Source of the DNA: Ligustrum vulgare | Lineage: Eukaryota > Streptophyta > Magnoliopsida > Lamiales > Oleaceae | Assembly: GCA_963555705.1 (NCBI GenBank) | Contig: OY743190.1 | Coordinates: forward strand, 22,575,491 to 22,639,490 | Reading direction: 5' to 3' | DNA: 64,000 nt | Part shown: piece after piece, positions 1 through 12,192 of the stretch | Position numbering within the stretch: position 1 is the first letter of the stretch | How the letters are laid out: each line of letters opens with the position of its first letter | Translations under genes and position numbers: made by a program | The notes under the pieces: generated by a model | What the model was told of the DNA's origin: nothing | Seen by the model: the letters and a program-made list of their open reading frames with translations, nothing else | Databases searched by the model: none

Positions 1-348
1 TGCCCGATGGGTATGGAGATCGAGAGGATACATACATGTCCAAATTTTGATTTTATATGTTAATATATGTGCACATTTGTAATAATTAATTAATATTAAT
101 GTAAATTAATTTATTTAATTTTATTGCGTATTTATGTTGATTATATGTTGGTTTTTGATAGCTACATTTTATGATGAGATCAAAAGTGCGTCGGCTATAT
201 TGTACAACCGACTTATATAGTCCAATTTTTTGCGTCGGTACCGACGCATATTCTCCTTACCTTATACACCTGTGCCAAACACGTCATTTCCACAACCGAT
301 GCGTATTATCTTTTACAACCGATGCAAATGACTGAAACTGCACTAGTG
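1..348. mobile_element. CACTA-type DNA transposon terminus (cut by window edge)
   Basis: The segment ends in CACTAGTG at 341-348, so the inward-reading terminus is CACTAGTGCAGTTTCAG, matching the CACTA (En/Spm) end signature. Just inside are repeated subterminal motifs in both orientations (gcgtcgg, ccgacgc, aaccgatgc at about 186-328), which in this superfamily bind the transposase. The rest of the element lies left of the window, so autonomy cannot be judged. Confidence 0.6.
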
Positions 349-527
349 AACTTTTTTTTTTTTATGTTGCTGCCTTTGTATTGGAATTGTGGATTTAAAT
401 AGAGCATGCAGCCGATTTTTCAATTTTTGGTATTTCTTGCAATCCTATATCTATGTAGATGCGTATCTTGCAGAAAGCATGCATGTTAAGTGACTGTTGG
501 TATCCCCTAAAAGTATTCAACATGTCC

Positions 528-594
528 TATAAATATAACCAGTATTACCTATTATTCAGCTTCTTCAACCAGCTATCCCAAAAAATAACAAGGT
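528..594 (+). promoter_or_regulatory. Candidate TATA box, untranslated first exon and splice donor
   Basis: A plant-like TATA box (ctataaatat, 528-537) is followed about 30 bp on by a short pyrimidine/adenine-rich leader and a good 5' splice site (aacaag|gtatgtg, donor GT at 593-594). This is the layout of a plant promoter with a leader intron. It may drive the RPA-like gene downstream, but no transcript evidence is available. Confidence 0.3.
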
Positions 595-790
595 ATGTGA
601 TACTATCCACTTCTTTCCACAGTTTGTTCATTTGATTATTTAGATATTACAATACTGATCAGGTTTTTACAAATAATATTAATAAAACTTATAGCCAAAT
701 TCAAATGTACAGAATCGAGACTGGAGTATGGTGCCATTATTCAGCCTTCAAAAACATAATGGGCTTTGAAGTTGTGTGTTGTTCGAGCCT

Positions 791-858
791 ATGAGTTATC
801 AGAATATGGAAACCATGGCGGAGCTTTCTGTTTGGAGTGTGTCTTCCATGATGAAGAG
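791..858 (+). CDS. Candidate short coding exon
   Basis: An ATG at 791 opens a 68-nt frame (MSYQNMETMAELSVWSV...) that runs into a consensus splice donor (agag|gtgagt, GT at 859-860). The product is not recognised. It could be the first coding exon of the RPA-like gene that becomes recognisable at about 2720. A related start (ATG AGT TAT CAG AAT) recurs at 5580 and stops after ten codons. Only the ATG and the donor support this call. Confidence 0.25.
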
Positions 859-1439
859 GTGAGTCTAAAATACTTTTCATTACATTTCACAACTCCCCCC
901 TGGAACATGGCAGAATCTATGCAAAAACTATAAGAATCGTAAATAGGCATGCTGATTAATGAAACCTGGGTGGAGTATAGCTCTTTGGAAAAATGAATCT
1001 GAATATTTGTGAAAGTGTAAATTTGAGTAAGAACATTCTGTTCTAGGATCACACCATCGCATAACACAAAAAATGGTACTTTCCCTAAGAAGTATTTTAT
1101 TTTTACCATCATAGTTTTCAATACAAAAACATATTATTCATAATTGATCTGGCTAAAATTATGAAGTTCTCACATTGTTGCTAAAACAAATACAGGCACT
1201 CCAAATATGTTTCTATTGTAACAAGCTTTTAGATGGCATTTTATTAATTGACAGAGTACAGTCAGGTCTTTCATATATGCTCAAAGTAACTACCCTGTAT
1301 TTAAACTCATGAAGTGTCCAGGCTCAGACTGTCTTGAGGAAAAGTTAGATACTCGAAGATCAAAAAAAAAAAAAAAAAAATCATAGATCATACGTGAATG
1401 ATAATAGCCAGTTGTGTAGGGTTCAATAAAAAATTGTAT

Positions 1440-2300
1440 AAGACTGCTGCTTATCTTCAAGTCTGTTTACAGTCAGATTTAGAAACTGAAGTCAGACGTG
1501 TTTTTTCCCCTTTCTTTTAAATATTGTTGCTATGGTTTAGGAAGTTGTTGTATAATTCATTTATCATAAGCCCAAAAATCGTACTACACAAGTGTGAAGC
1601 TTTCTTCAAATTTAATAGATAGTTGTAACAGTTAAATTTACCTTTACATATCAAGATAAAAAAAAAAAATCAAGTAGCAAAAATGTGATGATTCTTACTT
1701 CCACTGCTACATTATATAGGTCCTAGGATAAATCTGGACAAAGAGAAATGAAGGTAATCAACAGGTGCATATAGAACAAAGAGGATAACAGACATATTGT
1801 GTGTTTAGGTATGATAGTGTGTGTTCTTTCAAGTTTATACTGCTTATGACTTATCTTTAAATTTGATTACATTCAGACATTTTTCTTTTTTTAACACTGC
1901 TGTGATGATTTAGAATATTGTTGTAGACTTCAAATATCAGAGCCTTAAAAACCACATAGCACAATATATGATGATTTGTTAGACCAATAACATGCTACAT
2001 AAGAAATTAATTCTGAATCAAGTAATCTGCTCCCAGTCGTAATGAACAGGTGTATAAGATCAAAGAAGATAATAGCTTTATATTGTGTGTTTAGGTGTGA
2101 CAATGTGTTTTTTCAATGTTGTGATGCTCATCTTCATATCTGAATACAGCTAGATCATTTTTTTTTTAAAACATCGCTTTTATGATTTAGAAGTATGTTG
2201 TAGACTTCACATATCAGGACTGTAAAATCACATAGCACAAACATGATGTTTTCTTGAGATGAGAGAGATGGAGAAAACAGTGAAGGTACCTTTACCATCC
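1440..2300. repeat. Diverged tandem duplication in presumed intron
   Basis: Blocks containing 'attgtgtgtttaggt' and later 'gttgtagacttca' recur about 277 bp apart (anchors at 1920 and 2197). A third, more diverged copy starts near 1440. They are AT-rich, without a reading frame, and many small differences separate them, so the duplication is old. If the RPA-like gene starts near 791, they lie in its intron. Confidence 0.5.
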
Positions 2301-2719
2301 TAAATAAATTTGAAATGTCTTACATTTCGTGATCTAATTCCTTCCTTTCATTAGCATGCTATTGGAATTTTTTTATATGGGAACCTTGGATAAAGTGTAG
2401 TCCCCGTTAGAAATCCTTCGACTACAAGCTTACTTCTACTGCAACTCTGTCTAGATCCTAGGATAAGCATGGACAAAGAAAATCAATAGGTGCTGTAAAC
2501 ACTAATCTGTCACATAAGAAATTGTTTTTGAAACCACTAGCCTACTACAAATCAGTAATCTACTTCCGTACGTGTGAAAAACCAATAACTCAACATGTGA
2601 GTAGGAAATGGATATAACAACTTTCTATATAATGTTTAAGGTGTTGCTTACATTTTATTTATTTATTTATTTGATTTCATTTTTAAATTTACCATACTCT
2701 TTTTTTTATAATCAAAAGA

Positions 2720-4849
2720 TCCCCTGTGTTAATGGGGTGTTCGAATACATGCAGGGTCCACCAATAAAAAACTTCAAACTGTTACTTAGAGAGGGCCATT
2801 TGTATGTTGTTAAGAACTTTGTCGTTGCCGATAACAACATGAAATACAAAATGACCACAAACAAGTACAAGATCATTTTCATAGCCAAGACCCATGTTTT
2901 CGAGATGTTTGATGATACATTTCCATCACATATCTATGCGTTGAAATCGTTTGGCGAGCTTTCCACTGTGGACAATCTTGATGAGACACAACTTTTTGGT
3001 AAAAAAAATATATTTGATAATTATTGATTATTATTTTCTATTCTTCCCAGTTAATTAATATATCTTCAATTTTTCTTCAATTTTTTGTTGTATTGATTTG
3101 AAAATATTGTGACAGATATTATTGGTAAGGTGGTGGCTCGACACGTGCCACAGAACAAAGAGTTGTGCGGTCGGACGACTAAGCTTTTTGATGTTGTGCT
3201 TGAAGACATTGAGTATAATATGATTATTTTTTATTCATTTTTTATGAAACCAATTTAACTCCTAATTCCTACTATTTCAGCATAATTTATTTCCAATCAT
3301 ATTAATTTTAATTACGCGCTATTGAAGGAAGATCGAACGTCATGTACTTTGTGGGGGAGAGTCTGCTGATGAGATAATCACATACTTGGGTAATGGTGGT
3401 TTGGAGCCTATTATCATGATACTTCAAATGTGACATGTGACTAAAATGATCTTGAATGGAGACGTTGATGAAATTACTGAATTTCGAAATAAGTACACGT
3501 CAATTTCCCTTATATCAAAAGAAAGTACAATTACTTTCATTCTCTAAGAGTTTATGTTTGTTGTCTTATTTTATGTTTTCTTTTCCTCCGAAATTGTTTT
3601 CCCAAGGCCGTTTCAAAGTCTCATGTTACTTCTAATAAAATCAGCCAAATTTCAACATCTATGTGCACTATCACTGAGGAGCTGTCCAGTGGGAAAGAGG
3701 TTCTGCGGAGAATTTAACAGCTTTCTAAAAATAATAAGGTGAATTTATTCTATTAATAATATGGAAACTATACTATGAGTGTGCTTAGTTTTTTACTATT
3801 CCTAATTAAATCGTTACAATTTTTTTTTCAAAAAAGATTGGAAGTTTTTGGGTGTACGCTAAGATTGTTGCTATTGAGACGATTGGGGAATGGTCATATC
3901 TAGCCAGCAAAAAGTATCCTAAAAAGGTGACCCATATTGGGAAAATGTTTTATTGTGAAAAGTGTGACCGCTTTGACGTAACGAGGAATCCTAGATTTTC
4001 TATCTTAGTCCTTGATTTATTTATTTTATTAGATTTTTCCCTCAATATTATAATTTAATTGTTGTATGTTCTTCATTAGGTTCAAGATTCAAGTACGCAT
4101 TGAAGATGATACTGGGAATGCGCCTTTCCTACTATGGGATCGGAAGTGTGTCGAGTTAATTGGGAAAACTGCGTCTGATTTGAGATCTGAGGCTGTTGAA
4201 GTAGTTTCTTGAACTTATTTCCATACTTTTCTTATTGGTTTGGGTTTACATTTTTATACTTTATTTTTTGAAACATGTGTACAACTTATTTTTTGGAAGT
4301 CTACAAATGATGCAATCCTAGTCGAAATAGAGTCATTGGTGGAGCAGAAAGTTTTGTTCAAGGTTCAAGTGAGGGCTAACCAGATCAGAAATCATAGTGG
4401 CGCTTACACTTTCATGAAGTGGACTTGCAACCCTAACTTTATCTCTAGATTCTGTGGCTCATGCTTCGAGTTTGTTATATTGTCTAAATTTTTAACTATA
4501 TCTTATATATTTTTTATTACAACTATCAAACTTACATTTTATAAGTTATTATCATTACAAATTCCATTAGCTTTTTTGCCACAGAAATCCGATATAGTTT
4601 CAAAGCTAGAGAGTGCGGACATTGAAGTAGAGAAGGTGTTAGCTTTGTCTTAAATAGTAATCCATAATAGACATTATGTACTCTTTTTTTTTTCTAATGA
4701 ACATTATATTATTATTTTAAAAAATAATCTTTAACATATCCTATGCCAGGTTTTCTCTTCAAACGACGAAGTTAGCACACCTTTGAAGACTCAACCTAAG
4801 CTGTTTCATGATGATTCTATCAAGAGATCACTTATCAGGAAATTTTAGT
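2720..4849 (+). pseudogene. RPA70-like single-stranded DNA-binding protein, broken
   Basis: Plant Helitrons often carry RPA1-like genes of this kind, and Helitron sequence follows, so this may be Helitron cargo. Exons judged by translation and splice signals: 2720-2998 and 3116-3212 (DNA-binding OB fold; they join in frame as LFDIIGKVVARHVP), about 3326-3500, 3601-3738, 3838-4007, 4080-4200 (C-terminal OB fold, GNAPFLLWDRKCVELIGKTA), 4296-4440, 4586-4651 and 4750-4849, ending at a TAG. Damage: a frameshift with a stop near 3360 within the TLWG...ADEIITYL motif. The first cysteine pair of the zinc ribbon is gone: it reads S-K-K-Y at about 3904-3915, explained by TGC to AGC and TGT to TAT, while the second pair (FYCEKC) remains. 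The family call is firm; exon ends are approximate. Confidence 0.65.
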
Positions 4850-6863
4850 TAACTGCCCCATTAAAGAAAAACAAGGTGATGATTTAGCAGGAAAATGAAT
4901 GAATTGAAGTATGTGGGTTACAAACATAATTAAGTTTAAACTTCATTTTTTTTTTGTTGGATGTTGTTTGTTTTTGAAACACTTTGCAGATGCGTTATCT
5001 TTAATATTTTGACTGGAGTTGTCTTTTTGATGGATTGTGTAGGAATTTTGATGAACTTTGAGTATATGAATTTTTTTTTTTTTTTTTAATTTTTAATTTT
5101 GGGTACGACTTGAATGCATTCATCTCATTACTATAATGTTTTTAAGCCACAGTTCTACATTTGTAATTTCTTCATTAGACTTAGTTTTTTAATCTTTTTA
5201 AATTTGATTATATGTAATTAGATTTGATCAAGTTGTTGTATTTGTTTCATGCAATGACACTTACAATCCTCACAACTCTTTAGTCCTATAAATCCCTAAA
5301 AAATTAATTCTGCACTGTGATGTAAACACATGCAATGCAAGCAAATTTACAGCACATAAAGCCGATACAATACATGTCAGCCATGTGAGATTGGATAATT
5401 AATTTTTTTTTTAAAGTAAGCAACTAAATATTAATTTCGGCAATGTGAAAACCATTATTTAAATCTGATTGTAAAAATTGTAAACAGAAATGTGAACACC
5501 TTTCTCTAGATTTTTGCCAACAAAAGAAGGGTTGAAAAAAAAAATCGAGGGAAAATCAAAATCCTAGATAACTCACACAATGAGTTATCAGAATTTTGAA
5601 CCACTCTATTAGGTCATTTATATGTTCAATTATTAATACTATTTTTTCAGTTACAGAACATGACTTTTAATCTATTAATGTTTAAATTTGTTCAAACTTA
5701 TTTTTCCAACCGATTAGTTAGGGTTGTGATTCTAAAAAAGCATTAACATGTGAGCTTGCTTGGCCTTCTATGAGAAAAGATTTGATATTGAAGATTATAG
5801 TTAGGCATGTTTCTAGAAATATTGTTTTTCTCTCCCTCTACAATCTTTCATCTCCCTCATTGAACACCTAATATAATCGATTTGAAGCATCATATTCAAT
5901 GCAAATTTTATAAAAGCCATACAAAGGACATATACAAAGCAAATTTTATAGAAGCCATAAAGAGCATTGTTTCTACATTTTCATTACAGCAGTGTATACA
6001 AGACAAATATTACCAAAATCACCAAACATGAGGAAGCTAACTAAGTCTACAGTAATAAGCAGCAAGCGACCAAGAAATCTTAGTACAAACAATGGTAATG
6101 TTTTCACGCTTCTAATTGCTTTGTTATTTAATCTTTCATGTAAATGTCTACCATAACGTATACACGATTCTCTATATACGAAATTTTAGTGTAAAATAAC
6201 GAAATTAAAAAGGTCTAGAAGGAATAATTTATCTCGAACATAGGAACTTTGTCCAACTTCAGGAAATGCATTTCCCAAATGAATACATGTTGAGATCCAA
6301 AAAAAAAAATGAAGAGTTCATAGTAGTTCTGATCGAGATTGGTTCTTTCGTATTCATTAGTGGCGGCGGTGGTATGGCTTGTATGCTTAGGGTTCTTGAA
6401 GGGTATTTTGCACTAAGATTATTGGGCTATTCACATAATTATACTACTTTTAGGGATCAAATTGAAATTTACTTAAATTTTATAAAAATTGAAAATTACT
6501 TATAATAAAATCATAAAAACGGAAAAATACTTCATAATCACGTGAAGTATCATAATCTGATACTTCTCAAATATGTTAGTATCACAGTATGATACTTTTC
6601 AATTTTTTTTAGTAACAATGAAGTATTTTTCAAAATTTTTTATTTGGGTAGTAAAAATCAATTTTATTATCTAAAGTAAGTAATCTATACAATTATCCCA
6701 AGATTATTTTTGTTGGGCCTTCATTTATAAAAGTTGGCCCAATTGTGAATAATTCTTTTAATAGACTAATTACACTTACTTTATTTTCTAAACAGGTCTT
6801 CTTTAGCCTTCGAAAGACAGGAGAAAAGATGCGTTTTAACTTTTTGCTTGTGTCAATTACTTA
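4850..6863. other. Non-coding AT-rich stretch
   Basis: No convincing gene. It holds poly-T/poly-A runs, the short frame at 5580 that resembles the exon start at 791 (MSYQNFEPLY then stop), and an imperfectly palindromic block at about 6520-6650 with repeated 'gaagtat/atacttc' words that could be a decayed MITE. The frame at 6266-6505 has no recognisable similarity. Confidence 0.4.
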
Positions 6864-7103
6864 GGGTGTGTTTCATTGTAATGATGGAAAATTGGTTGAA
6901 AGAAAATATTTTTCAAGGAACTAATTTGCATGGAAATTATTTTTGTTGAAATATCAATTGGAAGTGTTTGATTAGTTTAATTTTCTAGGTGAAAAAAATG
7001 GAAAATTTCTAAGTTTTGTTGTTCGATTGACATTATTTTTCATGACAGATAAAGTAAAATGTTTGCATTTTCCATGAGAAATTATAACCTATCAAACACA
7101 CCC
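6864..7103. mobile_element. Tourist-like MITE (PIF/Harbinger group)
   Basis: A 240-bp element has inverted ends GGGTGTGTTT (6864) and AAACACACCC (ending 7103), flanked by the trinucleotide TTA at 6861-6863 and 7104-7106. The TTA duplication and G-rich TIR are typical of Tourist/PIF-Harbinger MITEs. It has no coding capacity and sits between the RPA-like gene and the Helitron N-terminal exons. Confidence 0.75.
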
Positions 7104-7262
7104 TTAAAATCTGGTTGTAATAAAATTTTCCCTACATTTCTATCGTAGAATGCACGTAGAATATGAAACATATATTTTACCATAATTTTATTATTTGTAT
7201 TGTTATACAATTGGTATGTTTTCAATCACAAATTATGATTCAACAAATAATTATCTTTCTCA

Positions 7263-8160
7263 ATGTTCAAGAAGAAAGATTTTGATTCGTTGTCAAGTAA
7301 ATCTCCATGTTATAATGCTGGATCTAGCGTGCATGCTACATTTGCCAAAGGTTCATTCAAGACTAGATCATATCCACTATTGATGTCACCTTTAAGTGAC
7401 ATCACATATGGTATACTTTCATATTACACACTTGATTTTTTGACAATACCACACAATTACATGGTCAATTTTCAAACATTTTTTATACGTGGTTTGTGGA
7501 TCAAATCGACCTACCAACAAATTTGTTATGAGACCAAATGATTTAGTTGATTATCCATCCAAAACAAAATCGAACTTGGGAGCAGATGTATCGACAATAA
7601 TTAATCTAACGAACGAAGTCACTCTTTCTCATTCATCGACTACGGTAGCTAACAAAAATATGCAAACCGCAGTTAATAAGTTGATGTAACTAATTTTGAT
7701 ACACAATATGTCAATTTAAGAGATCGTAAGTGTTTGTGTATTTTACTATATTCTTTGTTTACCCACATCAAAAATCATAGCCTCATTCTAATCACTTTTT
7801 TAATTTTCTTTTTTGCAGCAATCTCAGCGAACAATGATGTCGTGATCAATGGTATGCAATTATCCACACATTTGTTCAAAAAATATATTGGCACATGCTT
7901 ATTAATTTTTATTAATTTTAACTCTCAACCAATGATGATTAATTTATATCAATTAGTGTAGGAAACTAATTTAGGAATAAGTGATTTTTTAATTTTTGTT
8001 TATTAAAATAAGTAAATCTTGAATTTATACCAAAAGAATAATAATAGATTAATATCAATTATCATTTTTATATTGTGTGTGTGTGTGTGTGTTAAAATAT
8101 TATTATTATTTAAAAATTAATTATAATTGTTAATTATCAATTACCATTTTGTTATTATTG

Positions 8161-8212
<52 letters not shown>

Positions 8213-8967
8213 TTCATAACAATGATAAATAACTTAAATTTGTGAAAATCAATGCTATATTGTCTGTAAAATTAATTAATTATTATTTAAACTAGAATTA
8301 AGGTACTTAATTTAGTTGATTTTAAAATAATACAACAATTTTCTTGAATAATCAATAAACATCTTATATAGTTTGTTCAATCATGTATTAATCCTTAAAT
8401 TATAATTCTAGATTTGCTTACCTTTCATATATAGTTATATAATGCATGTGGAAATAATTTTACATCTTGATATGAATAAAAATAAAATGCAAATTAAATT
8501 ATTATATGGACGACTTTAAGTCTCAGTATGGAAAATGTTCTAATTAAAAACGACTGAAAAAGAGTCATGTAAATTATTATCTAATGAAATATTATTTCTA
8601 ATTGTTCTACATATGCAGAATAATGGGATATTGGCGATCTTACATATGTGAATTTTGTGGTGCTTTGTTTTGGTATGAAGAGAGACTCCGACGAAGTTGT
8701 AACTCTCGAAATCTGAAGTACTCTTTGTGTTGTATAAAAAGAAAAAATCAACTTTCGCTGACGAAAAGGCCACCACAAGTGCTACAAGATTTAATTTATG
8801 AAAAGAGAGATAAGAGCAAATACTTCCTTGAAAATATCCGATCAACAATAACATGTTTTGTTTCACGTCGATGGGAGGAAAGATTGACCCGAACTTAAAC
8901 AAAGGACATTCTCCTCCTGTTTTTAGATTGCATGGGAAGAATTATCATTTGATTGGAAGTTTGTTGC
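7263..8967 (+). pseudogene. Helitron Rep/helicase copy A, N-terminal part
   Basis: The most certain piece is 8615-8967, which translates as a Cys-rich N-terminal module (CEFCGALFWYEER, then YSLCC) and runs on to the NYHLIGSLL motif. The same order is seen in copy B on the minus strand at 34563-34078. Upstream frames at 7263-7400 and 7489-7689 (ending TSTIINLTNEV-like sequence) are probably earlier exons; similarity to exon-like pieces at 60.3-60.9 kb is weak. The frame is cut at 8967 by an LTR element. Removing that element and one copy of its 5-bp duplication rejoins the frame exactly as GSLLPLQGS, matching GSLLPADGS in copy B. Confidence 0.65.
8074..8210. repeat. (TG)n and (TA)n microsatellites
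   Basis: A (TG)n run at 8074-8092 and a pure (TA)n run at 8167-8210 lie in what is probably an intron of the Helitron gene. Confidence 0.9.
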
Positions 8968-9364
8968 TGATATTTATGTCTAAACTACGAGAATATGTTG
9001 TCATTTAGAATAAATTCTATTTATTTATTTTTTATTTGTTTATAGTGCAGAAAATATCTCAAAATAAAGTGAACAAAGGAATTGAAGCAAATAATGCACA
9101 TTTGGAAGCTAATTAGAGCTAAAAAGAGGAAAATTGATGTTGGTGTTGTCAACCGGGATTTCCAATGAGAGCTAAATTGAAGAAACCAAAGTTCGAGGGC
9201 CTAATTAAAGATGGATTGAAGTTAGAAAGAAGATTTGAAGACTGTGAAAGTTCAAGGACTGAATTGTTACAATCAGAGGATGAAGGGTTCACGTACAAAT
9301 AAAGCTTAGGGACTTACTTAGATGCAAGGGAAAAGATGAAATTGCCCTGAAAAGCTACTACTGC

Positions 9365-9467
9365 GCAGCAATGACTTCTCAACCTGGTGGTCGCGTGAGA
9401 ATTCCCAAATTAACAGAACCACTTTTCACATAACTACGCGGCCACTGCAATTAAACATGCGAGACCG
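9365..9467 (+). promoter_or_regulatory. Paired GC-rich dyad module in U3 of element A (5' copy)
   Basis: Related dyads are centred in tggtcg (9388-9393), cggcca (9439-9444) and agaccg (9462-9467), with a degenerate first member near 9365. Spacings are about 22, 51 and 23 bp, and the last dyad lies about 80 bp upstream of the TATA box at 9547. No binding protein is known for it. Confidence 0.5.
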
Positions 9468-10112
9468 TATAGCTTTCCGGCCTAGGCCCATGCACGGATT
9501 TGAACTTGATTTGTTTACTTGTTTGCTAAAAGGTCTATTCTCCACCTATATATACAGTCTCTCATGTACAAATTAAAAGACCTTTGCTGAGCTTAAAAGC
9601 ATCATTACTCTACGTTCTTAACATCAAATTCTTTAGAGGAAATTAAAGGCAAAAGACTTGGGGATCAAAGATTATCAACAGAAAGCGAATTCTTGGTGCA
9701 AGACTTCCTTTCTTTTGTTAACTTGATAAACTCAATATGCGTAGTTATTTGTATTTCTGCATAATTATTTTTTTATTGATGAACGATTAATTTAATAGTT
9801 GGGATATTCGATGTAACTTAGTTTTATGCTTTTAATTCTAGAGTTCTAGTTTTTCACTTTCGTTGCATGTGTTGATTTTATTTTGTATTTAATGTGTGAA
9901 AGAATTGATCACTTCTTCATGATATCATGGGTGTTTTCATAATCCGAGAGGTGAGCTAACACTTAGATCTAAGAATAAAATTCGGCAATTCAACAACGAT
10001 AGAGATATATGTTTATTGTTATCGATTGCTACATGAATTCTTGTGTTCCATGCACCTAATCATTACCAACCGTTGTCTAGAAACTCGGTCGACTAATTAG
10101 GTAGAGTTGATT

Positions 10113-10392
10113 TATAACACCCTAGTCAGGAAAGCTTAAAAAATTTTGATAGGTACTACTCATACCAACAAGGTACATCTTCTTTTCTCGAAGTCCATCG
10201 TTAGATACTCCAAAGTTAAGCGTGCTTGGCTTGGAGCAATTCTATGTTGGGTGACCTCTTGGGAAGTTTTCTTGGGGAGCATGTGAGTGAGGACAAAGCA
10301 TGCTGAAAAGATCCAATGTTGGTATAGTGGGAATAGTACGTCGTCCATCTAACAGTCGAAACAGCCCGTTAAGTGGGACCTGGGTCGTTACA
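10113..10392 (+). mobile_element. Cassandra-type TRIM solo LTR with 5S rRNA-like segment, TSD TGATT
   Basis: A 280-bp insertion present only in the 5' LTR of element A is flanked by TGATT (10108-10112 and 10393-10397). It starts TATAACACC (TG mutated to TA) and ends GTTACA. It contains a 5S rRNA-like stretch at about 10150-10278, including aaagttaagcgtgcttgg and gggtgacctcttgggaag, which overlaps the 5S internal promoter. This 5S-bearing LTR is the hallmark of Cassandra. No internal region remains, so it is a solo LTR. Confidence 0.9.
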
Positions 10393-10756
10393 TGATTTAA
10401 ACCCGAGAGGGGAATTTCATATACATCAGTGAATTCGATTTTTCACATCAATAGGAATAAAACTAGACAGTTGGGATTAAGAGTACTGACTATGTGAAAT
10501 CGGATATTGTAACACTTGCAAACTTCAATTTAGAAAAGCTACATGGGCAATCTTTTTCTTTTGCTTTTATTTAGTTTAATTTTATATTTTAGTTTAATTA
10601 ATTTAGCACTATTTTACCGTTCAAATAAGGCGAGAAATAACACAATCTTGGTACTTAATTATATACTATGTGGGATGATAACTCGGATTTAAAAAAGTCC
10701 ACTTTATTACTTGGATGCGACATCGTAAACTTGTGATTCAGCGCACATAAAGTTTT

Positions 10757-10776
10757 TGGCTCCTTTGCTGGGGATT
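10757..10776 (+). promoter_or_regulatory. Primer-binding site of element A
   Basis: The sequence tggctcctttgctggggatt a few bases after the 5' LTR matches the common plant Ty3/gypsy primer site TGGCGCCGTTGCCGGGGA with a few changes. Confidence 0.75.
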
Positions 10777-11188
10777 GTTAATTAATATCGATAATAATTA
10801 GTTCTTGCTTTACTTTGAATTTTCTCTTTTCCTTTTTTGTTTTACTTATTTTTATTTCTTGGAATATCTAAAAAGCTGTGAATTGTCTCATTTTCAGGTT
10901 TGAACGGATTTTCAGATAGTTGGAGGTAACACAGTAAGATGGCAGCAAATGATTATCATTGGTACTCTGATCGAACAGCGGTTCAGATCCATCTGATTTT
11001 TTATGTCTGCTTTGAAAATCATGTCATATAAGATTGTCCTTTTGCACATCAATCTCATCCAGAGCTGGATCAGATTGATTATTGGGAAGATATCCAATAG
11101 CAACAATCGCATAGTGATCCCACCAGAGATTTGTTATTACAGTTGCTAAAATAATCCACAAGAAATGTTGTAAAATCAACAGACAGAC

Positions 11189-11647
11189 ATGATAGAATGG
11201 AGAAATCAGATGGAGCAGTTGCAAGAAATTCCGTTGGAAAGATCAGATGACATCGAAAAATTGGTTGAAACAACTGAAGAAAAAGAACAATCTAAAATAG
11301 TAGATCAACCAAAAGAAATTAGCTGCCATGAAGATGCCATAATCCTATTGTCAATTGTTCAAAATCCGGACATCATGTTCGAAGAAACTTCAATTAAATA
11401 AGATGATCATGTGGAGCGAGAGGAGCTAATCACAGAAGAGAAGATAAACAAGGTGACAACCAAAGGTTCTAACACTACCATGCAATCCTCTAAATACATA
11501 ATGGATTTCATCATTGGCACCGAGGAGATTATTGAAGTCTACTTATTGAAGTTCAAATTGAGTGGAGGTGTCGACTTACATGACATGGGCAAGGTTGAAT
11601 TTTGGTGCATAAATGCAAACTGGAACAAATTCAAGTGGCACAAATAA
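11189..11647 (+). pseudogene. Small acidic ORF of element A, interrupted
   Basis: Two abutting frames (11189-11401 and 11411-11647) are separated by a stop at 11399-11401. Together they give about 150 residues rich in Glu and Lys (for example KLVETTEEKEQSK) that could form a coiled coil. No gag, protease or polymerase motif is visible. It lies in the usual gag position after the primer-binding site, so it may be a gag remnant, but this is a guess. The end is followed within 100 bp by a small conserved hairpin. Confidence 0.35.
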
Positions 11648-11730
11648 AGAAGGCCGTCGAAAGCTTTATTTAGAGTTCCTTGAATAATAAAGGTAAAAAG
11701 TCGGGCTTTAAACTATAAACGGAGCTCTTG

Positions 11731-11746
11731 TTGGGAGGCAACCCAA
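11731..11746 (+). promoter_or_regulatory. Hairpin TTGGG-AGGCAA-CCCAA after the small ORF
   Basis: A perfect 5-bp stem with a six-base loop follows a 'cgggctttaaac' leader. I recall similar 'GGGAGGCAACCC' stems downstream of gag in many plant Ty3/gypsy and LARD elements. The function is unknown; RNA structure is possible. Confidence 0.4.
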
Positions 11747-12192
11747 TCTTCCATCCTTTTAATTTATTTTGCTTTATTTATTGTTTTATGTTTAGCTTTA
11801 GGATTTATTTGCATGTTTAGTTTCATATTTGCATGATTGAGTTATCACTTGAGCATGATATTTATTGCACTACATTTGGTAGTTGATAAGTGCATGTTCC
11901 TTGATAGAGTTCTAGCATCATAATCATCATTGAGATTTGGCAAAAAAAGTGTGGAAGCATAAATTGGAACATTTTAATATTCAAAAACACGTTCATTCCA
12001 TTGAATTTTTAGTCTCCATTGCATGTTTGGATTTAATTGTTAAATAAAAAAAAATCATGCATGAAGCTTTAGTTCATCACAAGGATCAAACATAGGTGAG
12101 TGAGTACATTGATAACAAGGTGTTTTGGAGTCGAGAATTTGAGTTTGAAATTCAAAATTGCATAAAAATTTGCGTTCGGTCGATGAACTGTG

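Larger units (their letters stand above)
8968..10750 (+). repeat. 5' LTR of element A
   Basis: It starts TGATATTTATGTCT, having lost about 20 bp relative to the TGATAAGTG start of the 3' copy. TATA box tatatata lies at 9547. The paired GC-rich dyad module lies at about 9365-9467. A Cassandra solo LTR inserted at 10113-10392 accounts for most of the extra length. Confidence 0.85.

Noticed and set aside
789..1121. 110-residue minus-strand frame
   Set aside because: Overlaps the plus-strand exon candidate with its splice donor; no recognisable domain.
10150..10278. A genuine 5S rRNA gene
   Set aside because: Diverged, single, and enclosed in an LTR with a 5-bp duplication; it is the 5S-like part of Cassandra.
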